A stretch of DNA of 41,044 nt from Deltaproteobacteria bacterium (GTDB taxonomy: Bacteria > Myxococcota_A > Polyangia > Haliangiales > Haliangiaceae): contig JAIOQA010000064.1 of assembly GCA_021413675.1 (NCBI GenBank), positions 1 to 41,044 of the forward strand. The letters are read 5' to 3'. How positions within the stretch are numbered: the stretch's first letter is position 1; each line of letters starts with the position of its first letter. Below the pieces are notes generated by a model. The model searched no databases, was not told the origin of the DNA, and saw only the letters and a program-made list of their open reading frames with translations. Of the stretch, positions 15,701 through 24,179 are shown piece after piece. The position numbers and the translations under genes are program-made.

Positions 15701-15844
15701 CGCGAGGTGCCGCGCCACGAATGGCGCGAGCTGCTCGGCGCGCAGCTCGCGAACGTCTGCCGCCACCTCGCCGAGCTCGGCCGCGAGCGCCGCCGTCAGC
15801 GCGTGCTCGTACAGACCCGGCGCGAGCGGCATCCCGCCGAGCAT
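12767..15844 (-). CDS. PLD nuclease-superfamily 2 helicase-DUF3427 fusion protein
   Basis: This 1025-residue protein combines three parts. Around 110-300 is a phospholipase D-type nuclease with HAKAWLFH (H219) and GSANLTATAL. Around 320-700 is a superfamily 2 helicase with ATGTGKT (near 343), DECHH (near 435), TATPERSDG (near 460) and the arginine motif QQLGRGLRLH (near 638). Around 730-1025 is a DUF3427-type domain with SSGGFSPTTSYRD and GITWRLDHPLP. Proteins of this architecture are found scattered in bacteria and are suspected in DNA processing or phage defence; function is not established here. ATG 15844 is used, and ATG 15832 is possible. Its GC-rich codon use matches the chromosome rather than the island, so it is probably independent of the 2661-10892 module. 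Confidence 0.88.
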   Translation of the reverse strand: MLGGMPLAPGLYEHALTAALAAELGEVAADVRELRAEQLAPFVARHLAAELQRALVALPAEERGAEGAALVDRVLREIAATLAAAGIDADLAPQRLLPPPRQLMAVGAAPHPSRPASTLTASTLFTRSHLEPGLSSELSREIACADRVDVLIAFITVGGVRVLREALGELAARSGAGPRLRILTTTFTGTTEAAALDTLARLPGAEVRVSFDTRRTRLHAKAWLFHRDNGLTTAYVGSANLTATALGAGHEWVVKVSATDLPHVVDRFAGTFETLWQDPEFERYDPEDPTHHARIEAARAAERGGDASALTLFALRPYPFQEAILDRLRAEREELGHRRNLVVAATGTGKTVIAAFDYERQVRGAAPRLLFVAHRREILEQALATFRNVLADGAFGELACDGHEVVRGTHVFATIASVAGLVARFGAAHFEHVIIDECHHLPAPSYQAVLRALTPTLLVGLTATPERSDGQSLLPDFDGRIAAELRLWHALAQQLLVPFEYYGLSDNTDLRHVKWTRTGYEAAALAGLYTGNDARARLVLRQLASRVADVRAVRGLGFCVSVEHAEYMAARATELGVPALAVHGGSPAEVRADAPRRLREREVNLVFTCDLYNEGVDLPFVDVLLLLRPTSSATLFLQQLGRGLRLHRDKQACLVLDFIGQHREEYRFEASLAALTGLPRAKLRVAVEQGFPQLPSGCALSLDAVARDQILTSLQRTLGGGARRLGRELRELVSAGPVELPAFLAATGRELADVYTGDFGWRQVQVEAGVLAPDREADDTSRRLGWLAHVDEPTRLRAYRALTTAAEPLQPLDARRLLMLDAQLSARGTLRAAAQTAAYFSERRPIRDELHQLTSLLEDRVALAGDVYPEPDWPLALHRRYQRREIVAAVGHRGAGEKISIPQGGILKLEASRRELLFVTLDKSSGGFSPTTSYRDRAISRELFHWETQGVASVTSPTSRRYLDSPANGWRFFLFVQASKADAYAFVGPATYQSHAGDRPIGITWRLDHPLPAALFEEFAVLAQG

Positions 15845-15917
15845 AGGAGCTCGGCGCGCGCGGCGGGGCGGTCGGCCTGCAGATTCGAAGCGCGGCCCGA
15901 GCGCGCGACGGCGCAGC

Positions 15918-16082
15918 TCACTCGATGCCGCCCTCGACCTCCGGGAAGCACGTCCCGCGGCCGCCGCCGACGGAACAGAGCAGCGTCGGGTTGTGCCCGC
16001 TCGTGCACATGCCGTAACCGGACGTCCCGCCGCCCGCAGCCTGCGCGATCTGGTCGCTGGCAACGCGGCCGCGCCCAGGCGA
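15918..16082 (-). other. In-frame downstream stretch behind the sigma-54 activator, possible gene remnant
   Basis: Directly after the stop of the sigma-54 activator, the same frame stays open for about 50 codons to TGA at 15918-15920. Its end reads GYGMCTSGHNPTLLCSVGG and then TCFPEVEGG, a Cys- and Gly-rich pattern that looks like the tail of a small secreted protein. There is no start codon except an internal ATG, so it may be a fragment or chance. The rest of 15845-16082 shows nothing. Confidence 0.2.
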
Positions 16083-17111
<1,029 letters not shown>

Positions 17112-17139
17112 ATGCGGGTAGTTCCCGCCGCGGAGCCGG

Positions 17140-17163
17140 CGTTCCGGACAATCGTCCGGGACG
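17140..17163. promoter_or_regulatory. Inverted repeat between divergent regulator genes
   Basis: CGTTCCGGAC and GTCCGGGACG form 10-base arms with one G-T position, around the spacer AATC. It lies 29 bases before the sigma-54 activator gene and 32 bases before the ECF sigma gene, so a factor bound there could control both. It could also form a hairpin, but no U-tract follows. Confidence 0.4.
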
Positions 17164-17194
17164 GCGTGGGGCGCGCGGCTGGTACGATGCCGGC

Positions 17195-17806
17195 ATGGCC
17201 GATGCAGAGCTCGTCCTGCTCGATCGCTGGTGCGCCGGCGATGCCGCGGCGGGCAACGAGCTGTTCCGCAGCCACTTCGAGGCGATCTACCGCTTCTTCG
17301 ACAACAAGCTCGACCGCGAGGCCGATGACCTGGTGCAGGAGACGTTCCTGGCCTGCGTGCGCAACCGCGATGCGTTCCGGCGACACAGCTCGTTTCGCAC
17401 CTACGTCTTCGCGATCGCGCGCAACCTCCTCTATCGCTTCTGGCGCGATCGCGGCGGCCAGCCCGCCACGATCGACTTCGAGGAGATCTCGCTGGTCGCG
17501 CTCACCACGACCATCGGGACGCAGCTGGTCCGTCGCCAGGAGCAGGCGTCGCTCCTCGAGGCGCTCGGCAGCCTGCCGGTGGAGCAGCAGCTCCTGCTCG
17601 AGCTGCACTACTGGGAGGAGCTCGATGCCGACCAGCTCGCGGAGGTGTTCGACACCGCGCCGGCCACCTCGCGCAGCAGGCTGTTTCGGGCGCGCCAGGC
17701 GCTGCGCGCGGTGCTCGATACCGAGCGGGTGCGCGACGCGAGCGGCGATGCGCGAACCCGCCGCCTGCGCGAGGGCGTGCAGGCCGTGAACGACGCGGTG
17801 GAATGA
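17195..17806 (+). CDS. ECF-type RNA polymerase sigma factor
   Basis: The 203-residue product has region 2 with FRSHFEAIYRFFDNKL, DDLVQETFLACVRNRDAF and FRTYVFAIARNLLYRFWRDR (about 26-90), and region 4 with LGSLPVEQQLLLELHYWEELDADQLAEV and a helix-turn-helix ending in RSRLFRARQALR (about 125-175). That is the two-domain layout of extracytoplasmic-function sigma factors, with a short C-terminal extension. No zinc-finger anti-sigma gene is adjacent. The convergent neighbour 15 bases downstream is a Ser/Thr kinase gene, so phosphorylation rather than an anti-sigma factor may control it (inference). Confidence 0.92.
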   Translation: MADAELVLLDRWCAGDAAAGNELFRSHFEAIYRFFDNKLDREADDLVQETFLACVRNRDAFRRHSSFRTYVFAIARNLLYRFWRDRGGQPATIDFEEISLVALTTTIGTQLVRRQEQASLLEALGSLPVEQQLLLELHYWEELDADQLAEVFDTAPATSRSRLFRARQALRAVLDTERVRDASGDARTRRLREGVQAVNDAVE

Positions 17807-17821
17807 CCGCCGCGCCGCGGA

Positions 17822-20476
17822 TCAGGGCCGGGCGCTCGCCTCGTCGCGCAACGCGATTGCCCTCGCGCGCGTGAGCCGCGGCCGCACCCGTTCGACGTGC
17901 GGGAGGAACTGATCGAGCTGGGCGATCGCCTGGTCGAGCTGCGCGCGTGCGGCGCGCCGATCGCCGCGAGCGAGCGCGCAGCGGGCCAGGCCCATGTGGG
18001 CGTGGCTGGCGTCCTCCAGCGCATACCACGGGAGCTCGGGGCCGAGCGATTTCAGCGCGCGCTCGAACTGGGTCTGCGCGGTCGCGAGGTCGCGATCGGC
18101 GAGCGCGACCTCGCCGGCGGCCAGGAACGTCAGGTCGGCGACGTCGTCGGTGACGTCCGCGCCGACGATCGCGACCAGTTCGCGATAGCGGCGGACGGCC
18201 TCGGCGTCATCACCGGCCCCGGCGGCGAAGAGCGCGCGACTGTAGGTACAACCGACGCGCGCCACGACGAGCTCGGGATGATCGCGGGTGTACCGATCGC
18301 AGGCGTCGGCCATCATCGCCAGGCTCTCAGGTTGGGAGACCAGGTCGAGCGAGAGGCTCTGCTGCGCGACGAGGGACTGGAGGTGCGACGGCCCGAACGA
18401 CGCCCGCGTCGCCTGCCAGCCAGCCCGCGCCAGGCGCTCGCGCTCGACCGGATCGGCGGTCAGCATCGCGAGGTTCATCGCGATGTGGTTCAGCTCGGGG
18501 TCGGGCCGGGGGAGGCCCGCCATCGCGGCCTGCGCGGCCTGGAAGTCGCGCACGGCGAGGTCGCGACGCGCACCCGCCAGGTGCACGTTGCCGATGTTGT
18601 TGAGCAGGAGCGGCCGGGCCAGGGGATCGCGCGCGACGCTGCGGCTCAGCGGTTCGAGCACCGCGAACTGGCGCTCGAGGCCGCTCACGTCGTGGCCCAG
18701 CATGCCCTCGGCGAAGATCCGGCGCGCGCCCGCAACGACGGCGTCGGCGATCTGCTGGTTCGCCAGCGCGACCTCCTCGGCGTGACCGAGGGGCGCCAGC
18801 GCCTGCTCGAACTCGCCGGCGAACAACCGGGTCCGCCCGATCAGCAGCTCGGCCTCGATCACCAGCGGCGGGTACTCGAGGCGCTCCGCGATCGCCACGA
18901 CCGCGCGCGCCTCCGTCATCGCTTCCGCGGCGCGACCGGCGGCATCGAGCGCCGCGGCGCGGGCCAGCCGGGCTCGCGCGGCCGCGACCTCGGTCCGGCG
19001 AGCCGGCTCGGCGATCAGCGGGGCCGCGGTGGCGAGGCTCTCGCGATCGCCGCAGGCGTCCGTGGGCGCGAGGCGGACCACGACGTCGACCGCCTTGCCG
19101 ATGGCCGGCGCATCCATCTCGCCGAGCACCTGCACCGCCGCGCGCAGATCATCGGCGCGCCGCTGCAGGCACGCCATGCTGCGATCGAGCACGAGCGGGG
19201 TCATCGCGCCGTGGCGATGCGCCTCGCACGCGGCGCGATGCTGCGCGCTCCACGACGCGCGGTACCGATCGAGGCCGCCGAGCACCAGGCCCTCGACCTC
19301 GCGCGCGTACGGCGTGGCCATCTGCGCGAACGAGGTCTGCAGCCGCGTCCGATCGGCCGCGCTCCACGCGCGATCGATCTCGGCCGCGCCGCCGTCGCAC
19401 GCCGCGATCGGATCCGACGCGGTCGAGCGACTCAGCACCGCGAGCGTCGCGACCGTCGCGATCGTGGCCAGCGCGCCGAGGGCCGCCGGTCCGCGCGCGC
19501 GTCGCCAGCCGCGGGCCCGCGTCAGCTCGCTCGCCACCGCGTGCATCGAGGGCAAGCGCGCGGCAGGATCGACCGCGAGGCCGCGCTGCACGAGCTGCCG
19601 CAGCCAGCCCGGGACCGTGCGGCCTTCGCGCGGCGCGGCGAGCTTGCCGGCGCGGATCGCCGCGAGCATCCCATCGCGGTCCTCGGCATCGAACGGCCGG
19701 ACCCCGGCGATCGCCTCGTACAGCGACACCCAGAAGCTGAACTGATCGGCGGCCGCGGTGATCTCGCCCGCGGTGAGCTGCTCGGGCGCCATGTACGCCG
19801 GCGTGCCCACGATCGCGCCCGCCGCGGTGAGCACGCGCGACCGCGGCACCCCGCCATCGCCATCGGCGTCGCCGGCCGCGAACCGGGCCAGGCCGAAATC
19901 GACGACGCGGACCCGACCGTCCACGCCGACCAGCGCGTTGGCCGGCTTGAAGTCGCGGTGGATCACGCCGACGTCGTGCGCGGCGGCGAGCCCGCGCGCG
20001 GCCTGCGCGAAGATCGCGACGATCTCGGCCGTGCGGCGCGCCGCGCTCCGGCCCCAGGCAGCGAGCGTGATGCCGTCGACCAGCTCCATCACGACGACCA
20101 CGTCGTCGCCGAGCAGGATCGCGTCGTGGACCGGCACGACGTTGGGATGGGCCAGCTGCGCCAGCGCGCGCGCTTCGCCCAGCAAGCGCTCGCGCGCCTC
20201 GGTGACCGCGGCGCCGCGCGCGCTGACCACCTTGAGCGCGACCTTGCGATCGAGCTGTGGATCGTAGGCCCGGTAGACGACGCCCATGCCGCCGCGGCCA
20301 GCGGTATCGAGCACGACGTAGCGACCGACGCGGGCCGGCGCGTCGACGGCGAACAGCGCCTGCTCGGCCCGCGCCCGCGCCGCCTCCATGCGCACGCGAT
20401 CGATCGGCGGGCGGACGTCGCCAAGGGCCGCGATGGCCTCCGGCGTCACGTCCTCGTCCGCGGTGGTATCGGCCAT
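17822..20476 (-). CDS. Membrane-anchored Ser/Thr protein kinase with TPR region
   Basis: The 884-residue product has a Hanks-type kinase domain at about 50-320: glycine loop GRGGMGVVY (60-68), Lys82, catalytic loop HRDFKPAN, DFG and the GTPAYMAPEQ activation-segment end, so it looks active. A hydrophobic segment (LGALATIATVATLAVL, about 355-372) follows. The long helical region after it has Cys-containing helices and tetratricopeptide-like repeats and probably lies outside the inner membrane, where it could sense a ligand or partner. ATG 20476 is chosen because the kinase N-terminal region begins just after; upstream in-frame sequence looks like a shadow of the neighbouring gene. It converges with the ECF sigma gene. 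The tail resembles the truncated protein at 1-1587. Confidence 0.93.
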   Translation of the reverse strand: MADTTADEDVTPEAIAALGDVRPPIDRVRMEAARARAEQALFAVDAPARVGRYVVLDTAGRGGMGVVYRAYDPQLDRKVALKVVSARGAAVTEARERLLGEARALAQLAHPNVVPVHDAILLGDDVVVVMELVDGITLAAWGRSAARRTAEIVAIFAQAARGLAAAHDVGVIHRDFKPANALVGVDGRVRVVDFGLARFAAGDADGDGGVPRSRVLTAAGAIVGTPAYMAPEQLTAGEITAAADQFSFWVSLYEAIAGVRPFDAEDRDGMLAAIRAGKLAAPREGRTVPGWLRQLVQRGLAVDPAARLPSMHAVASELTRARGWRRARGPAALGALATIATVATLAVLSRSTASDPIAACDGGAAEIDRAWSAADRTRLQTSFAQMATPYAREVEGLVLGGLDRYRASWSAQHRAACEAHRHGAMTPLVLDRSMACLQRRADDLRAAVQVLGEMDAPAIGKAVDVVVRLAPTDACGDRESLATAAPLIAEPARRTEVAAARARLARAAALDAAGRAAEAMTEARAVVAIAERLEYPPLVIEAELLIGRTRLFAGEFEQALAPLGHAEEVALANQQIADAVVAGARRIFAEGMLGHDVSGLERQFAVLEPLSRSVARDPLARPLLLNNIGNVHLAGARRDLAVRDFQAAQAAMAGLPRPDPELNHIAMNLAMLTADPVERERLARAGWQATRASFGPSHLQSLVAQQSLSLDLVSQPESLAMMADACDRYTRDHPELVVARVGCTYSRALFAAGAGDDAEAVRRYRELVAIVGADVTDDVADLTFLAAGEVALADRDLATAQTQFERALKSLGPELPWYALEDASHAHMGLARCALARGDRRAARAQLDQAIAQLDQFLPHVERVRPRLTRARAIALRDEASARP

Positions 20477-20513
20477 GCGCGTCGCGGCGCAGCGTACGAC
20501 GAACGCGCGCCGA

Positions 20514-21488
20514 TCAGCGCGTCTCACGCTTCTTCTTCGCCGGGCGCGGCGCGGCGGGGGCGCGCTGGGCGACGAAGGCGCTGTCGTCGCCGTCGTGCAG
20601 ATACAGGCGACCTCGCAGCTGGCCATCGGCGTCGAGCGTGGCCCAGCCGCGCCCGGTGCACGGATGGCCGTCGTCGTCACCCGCGAAGCTGAACTCGACC
20701 AGTGGCGCGCCGTTGCGCTCGCCGTACCGGCAGTCGAGGTCGACCTGCACCGCAATCATGGCGAGTCGACCGATGCGCGGGCCGGCGAACCCGATGCGCG
20801 CGGGCTCGAACGCGTCCAGCGCATCGCGGTCCCAGAGCTCGGTCGCGGTGATCCGCCAGTCGCCGTGAAACGGCTGCGCTGCGCTCGCGGGCGCGACCTT
20901 GACGCGTTTGCCCCGGCGCCGCGGTGCGACGGGCGTGACGGCCGGGGCGCAAAGCGATGTGCGAATCGTCCCGTCGGCCTTGGCCTGGCGGTACTGCCGC
21001 TCGAGCGAGCGGCGCGCGCCACCGCCGAATCCGATCTGGATCGCCGGTGACCCGATGAGGCCATCGGTGACGATCACGTCGCGGAACGGGAGGAGCACCG
21101 CCTCGACGAATTTCGGGACGACCGGCAGCAGCTGGGCCAGCGGGGTGTACAGACCGAGGACGTGAAACACGTCCTTGCCGAGGAAGATCGAGTACTTCTG
21201 CAGGTGCTTGAAGACGACGAAGTTGCCGCTCACGCGATGCGCCCACGACGCGATCAGGTCGCACTCCGCGCTCGCGAGCTCGGCCGCACCTTCGACGAGG
21301 AACCGCTCGCGAAGCCCGTCGTCGGCCCACAGCACCTCGCGGATCTGGAACGCACTCTCGGGCTCGATCGGCTCGCCGGGTTGCGGCCGCCGGAACGACG
21401 GCACGATCCGCCGCTGATCGTTGACCCACGCCAAGAGCGCCCCGTACGCCCGGTAGAACAAGGCGGCATCGTCGGTGGACAGGATCAT
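20514..21488 (-). CDS. Unknown 324-residue protein
   Basis: I do not recognise the family. The product starts with ILSTDDAALFYRAYGALLAWV and has a compact N-terminal part of about 160 residues, a basic low-complexity linker near 190-205 (VAPRRRGKRVKVAP), and a C-terminal part rich in beta-type sequence with RYGERNGAPLVEFSFAG and DADGQLRGRLYLHDGDDS. A basic tail KKKRETR ends it. No signal peptide or membrane segment is seen, so it is probably cytoplasmic. The gene lies 37 bases upstream of the kinase start on the same strand, so co-transcription is possible. Confidence 0.75.
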   Translation of the reverse strand: MILSTDDAALFYRAYGALLAWVNDQRRIVPSFRRPQPGEPIEPESAFQIREVLWADDGLRERFLVEGAAELASAECDLIASWAHRVSGNFVVFKHLQKYSIFLGKDVFHVLGLYTPLAQLLPVVPKFVEAVLLPFRDVIVTDGLIGSPAIQIGFGGGARRSLERQYRQAKADGTIRTSLCAPAVTPVAPRRRGKRVKVAPASAAQPFHGDWRITATELWDRDALDAFEPARIGFAGPRIGRLAMIAVQVDLDCRYGERNGAPLVEFSFAGDDDGHPCTGRGWATLDADGQLRGRLYLHDGDDSAFVAQRAPAAPRPAKKKRETR

Positions 21489-21595
21489 GGATGCCGCCTG
21501 AGGTTGCTACACCAGCGCCGCTGGGACAACGGGCGGCGATGCTTGCAGCGTCTCGCGCCGAGACTCGACCGATGCCTCGGGCAACGGGCGTCCAC

Positions 21596-23236
21596 TCACG
21601 CGCGGCGGCGGTACGCGGCGAGGATGCCAGCGGCGTCGCGCGACCGGGCGACATCCGCCGGGAGCCCCAGCCACTCCAGTCCGGGATTGTCGTGGATGCA
21701 GAGGTTGCCGAGCGGCTCGGTCTCCGGGAACGCGCACCACGCATCGAGCAAGGCGCGGAGACCGCGCGCGGTGATCTCGTTTTCGCCGAGCTCGAGGGAG
21801 ATCGGCGGGCGCAACGCGGCCAGGGCGCGGGCGCCCGCGTCGCCGATCTGGTTGTCGCGGAGATCGAGGAAGCGCAGCGCCGCGAGCGCCGCGAGCGCAC
21901 TCGCGCCGTCGTCTCCAATGCGATTGCTGGCCAGACCGAGATCGGTCAACTGGAGCAGCGATGCGAGCGCCGTGGCACCCGCGTCGCCGATGCGATTGTC
22001 GCTCAGCTTGAGCGAAGTCAACGCAGTCAGCGAGGCAAAGGCGCGTGCGCTCGGGTCCCCGAGATCGTTGTTCCAGAGCCACAGGGTGGTGAGCTGACGC
22101 AGTTCGGCGAAGTGAACGGCGCCGGTGTCCGTGATGCGATTGATCCCGAGCTGGAGATCCATCAATGACGCCAGGGATGCGAGCGCGCGCGCGCCCGGGT
22201 CGCTCACCTGATTGTCGAGGAGGCAGAGCGTTCGAAGCTCCGACAGCGCCGCGAGGGCGACGGCGCCTGCGTCGCCGATGTGGTTCTTCGCCACGCCGAG
22301 CGTGCGGAGTCGCGGCAACCGGGCGATCGCGATCGCGCCTGGGTCACCGATCTCGCAACCATGCAGCTCCAGGGTGGTCAGGCGCTGGAGCCGCGCCACC
22401 GCCTGGGCACCGCGCGCGGCAATCGGGTTCTCGCTCAGGTCCAGCGACTCGAGGCTATCGATCGCGGAGACCGCGATGGCGCCTTCCGTGCGCATCCCGC
22501 AGTCCCAGAGAGAGAGCTCGGTGAGCTGCCCGAGCGCAGCGATGGCGCGCGCCCCATCATCGCCAATCGGATTGCGCCCCAGGAGGAGCCGCCGCAGTGC
22601 CGGAAGGCCGGCGAGCGCATGCGCGTCCGCGCTCCCGAGCTCGCTGTCGCACAGATCGAGATAGGTCAAGCGGGTGAGCGCCGCGAGCGAACGCGCCCCG
22701 CCCTCGCCCAGCGCGGCGCGCCACGCGGTGAGCGATCGGAGCTGGGTCAGCTCCGCCAGCGCGGGCGCGCCTTCCGGGCCGAGCCAGTTCTCGCTGACGT
22801 CGAGCGAGGTCAGCGTGGACAGGCCCGCGAGCGCACGGATGCCGGGCGCACCGATCATGTTGCGCTGCAGGTCGAGCGCGGCCAGTCGCGGCAAGGTGGC
22901 GAGCGAGCGCACGCCATCGTCGGCGATGCGATTGCCCTCGAGATCGAGCGCGGTCAGCGAGGTGAGGAGAGCGAGGTGATTCGCGTCTTTCGCCGTGAGG
23001 CCGATGTCGCGCGCCGTGAGCGCCGTGAGCGCCGTGAGGCCCGCGAGCGCCGCCGAGCGCGCGTCGAGCGGTCCTGCCAGGCGAAAGACCGGTGGACCCG
23101 CGGCGGCGTCCTCGGCCGACCAGGATGACCAGCGTCCCAGCAGCGCCAGGGCGGGCCAGCGCTCCGCCCGCGCCTGGTCGAGGACGACGTCCAGCTCGTC
23201 GAGCGTGATGAGCGGAGGACCGGGCGCGAGGGACAT
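21596..23236 (-). CDS. Leucine-rich-repeat protein
   Basis: The 546-residue product consists of about 18 leucine-rich repeats of 24 residues with the consensus LTxLDLxxNxIGDxGAxALAxL, starting near residue 65 and running to about 500. This is the ribonuclease-inhibitor-like type that forms a curved binding surface. Before the repeats is a short segment with DELDVVLDQARAERWPALALL. The end, LPADVARSRDAAGILAAYRR, resembles the cap found in LRR proteins linked to Roc GTPases, but no GTPase domain or gene is next to it. No signal peptide is seen, so it may be cytoplasmic or an effector. ATG 23236 is used. It is divergent from the ImpE-like gene, with only 91 bases between. Confidence 0.9.
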   Translation of the reverse strand: MSLAPGPPLITLDELDVVLDQARAERWPALALLGRWSSWSAEDAAAGPPVFRLAGPLDARSAALAGLTALTALTARDIGLTAKDANHLALLTSLTALDLEGNRIADDGVRSLATLPRLAALDLQRNMIGAPGIRALAGLSTLTSLDVSENWLGPEGAPALAELTQLRSLTAWRAALGEGGARSLAALTRLTYLDLCDSELGSADAHALAGLPALRRLLLGRNPIGDDGARAIAALGQLTELSLWDCGMRTEGAIAVSAIDSLESLDLSENPIAARGAQAVARLQRLTTLELHGCEIGDPGAIAIARLPRLRTLGVAKNHIGDAGAVALAALSELRTLCLLDNQVSDPGARALASLASLMDLQLGINRITDTGAVHFAELRQLTTLWLWNNDLGDPSARAFASLTALTSLKLSDNRIGDAGATALASLLQLTDLGLASNRIGDDGASALAALAALRFLDLRDNQIGDAGARALAALRPPISLELGENEITARGLRALLDAWCAFPETEPLGNLCIHDNPGLEWLGLPADVARSRDAAGILAAYRRRA

Positions 23237-23327
23237 GAGCGCCGCATCGTGACACACGCGCCTCCGCCATCGCACGCGCGTGCCCGTCGTACGCAACCGC
23301 GGCGCGCGGCTGCCGACACCCTCGCAC

Positions 23328-24131
23328 ATGGACGCGATACAGACGTTTGCCGATGCGCTGCACGCAGGCGACTACCTGGACGCGCTGGCGGCGTACCGAG
23401 CGCTGGCTCACGCACGCGAGCCGGTTGGACAGGCGACCGAGGCGCTGTTGCGCTCCCTGACCGGGGACCATGCCGGCGCCGCGGCGCAGATCGCGGCGTG
23501 TCGAGACGCGGAGCTGGTCGAGATCATCATCCGCGGGGAACGCGAACGCGCGGCGCGGTGGACCGACGAGCGAGTGGCGAGCCGGTTGCCGACGGCCGTC
23601 GAGATGCCGGACCTGGCGGTGTACGCGCGGATGGCGACGGCGCTGCTGCACGGCGACGCGCGGGCGATCCACGCGCGCCTCGCGGCCGACGCGCGCGGGG
23701 TGCGATCGGGAGGCGGTCGACTGGTCTATCGCAGCGGCAACGTGCAGCCCTTTCGATCGATCATCGACACCGACGACGCGATCGGCGCGATGCTCGAGGG
23801 GTACGACACCAGCGGGCTGACGTACGTCCCGTTCGCGGCGCTGCGGCGGGTAACGTTCCTGCCGCCGCGCAACTTCATCGAGGAGCTGGTGCGGCGCGCC
23901 GACGTCGAGCTGCGCGACGGGCGCAAGGCGACGATCGTGGTGCCGCTCCTGTACGCGCTGTCGACGACCGCGCGCGATGCGGCGCTGCGCGCGGGCCGCC
24001 TGACGACGTTCCGCTATGTCGGCAGCGCGCGCCGCGCCATCGGTCAGCGCGACTTTCTGCTGGACGACAGCTGCATGGTCGGCATGCAGCACATCGCGGC
24101 GATCGAGTTCGGCGGGGTCCACCGCGCGTAG
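23328..24131 (+). CDS. ImpE/TagJ-like protein (type VI secretion accessory family)
   Basis: The 267-residue product matches the ImpE family layout: an N-terminal helical TPR-like half (DALHAGDYLDALAAYRAL), then a C-terminal half with QPFRSIIDTDDAIGAMLEGYD, TYVPFAALRRVTFLPPRNFIEELV, VPLLYALS and GQRDFLLDD before HIAAIEFGG. In type VI secretion loci this protein binds the TssB sheath subunit. No other type VI gene is present in the window, so here it is an orphan accessory or has another use. ATG 23328 begins the family homology. It sits between an LRR gene and a kinase gene, both of which might relate to secretion or signalling (inference). Confidence 0.8.
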   Translation: MDAIQTFADALHAGDYLDALAAYRALAHAREPVGQATEALLRSLTGDHAGAAAQIAACRDAELVEIIIRGERERAARWTDERVASRLPTAVEMPDLAVYARMATALLHGDARAIHARLAADARGVRSGGGRLVYRSGNVQPFRSIIDTDDAIGAMLEGYDTSGLTYVPFAALRRVTFLPPRNFIEELVRRADVELRDGRKATIVVPLLYALSTTARDAALRAGRLTTFRYVGSARRAIGQRDFLLDDSCMVGMQHIAAIEFGGVHRA

Positions 24132-24179
24132 GCGGGCGCGGCCCCCGAATGGCGGCGATCGCGGTACGCTAGCGATGGG

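Noticed and set aside
17897..20692. Open frame of more than 900 codons antisense to the kinase-TPR gene
   Set aside because: No recognisable motif and strongly biased composition; the opposite strand has complete kinase motifs.
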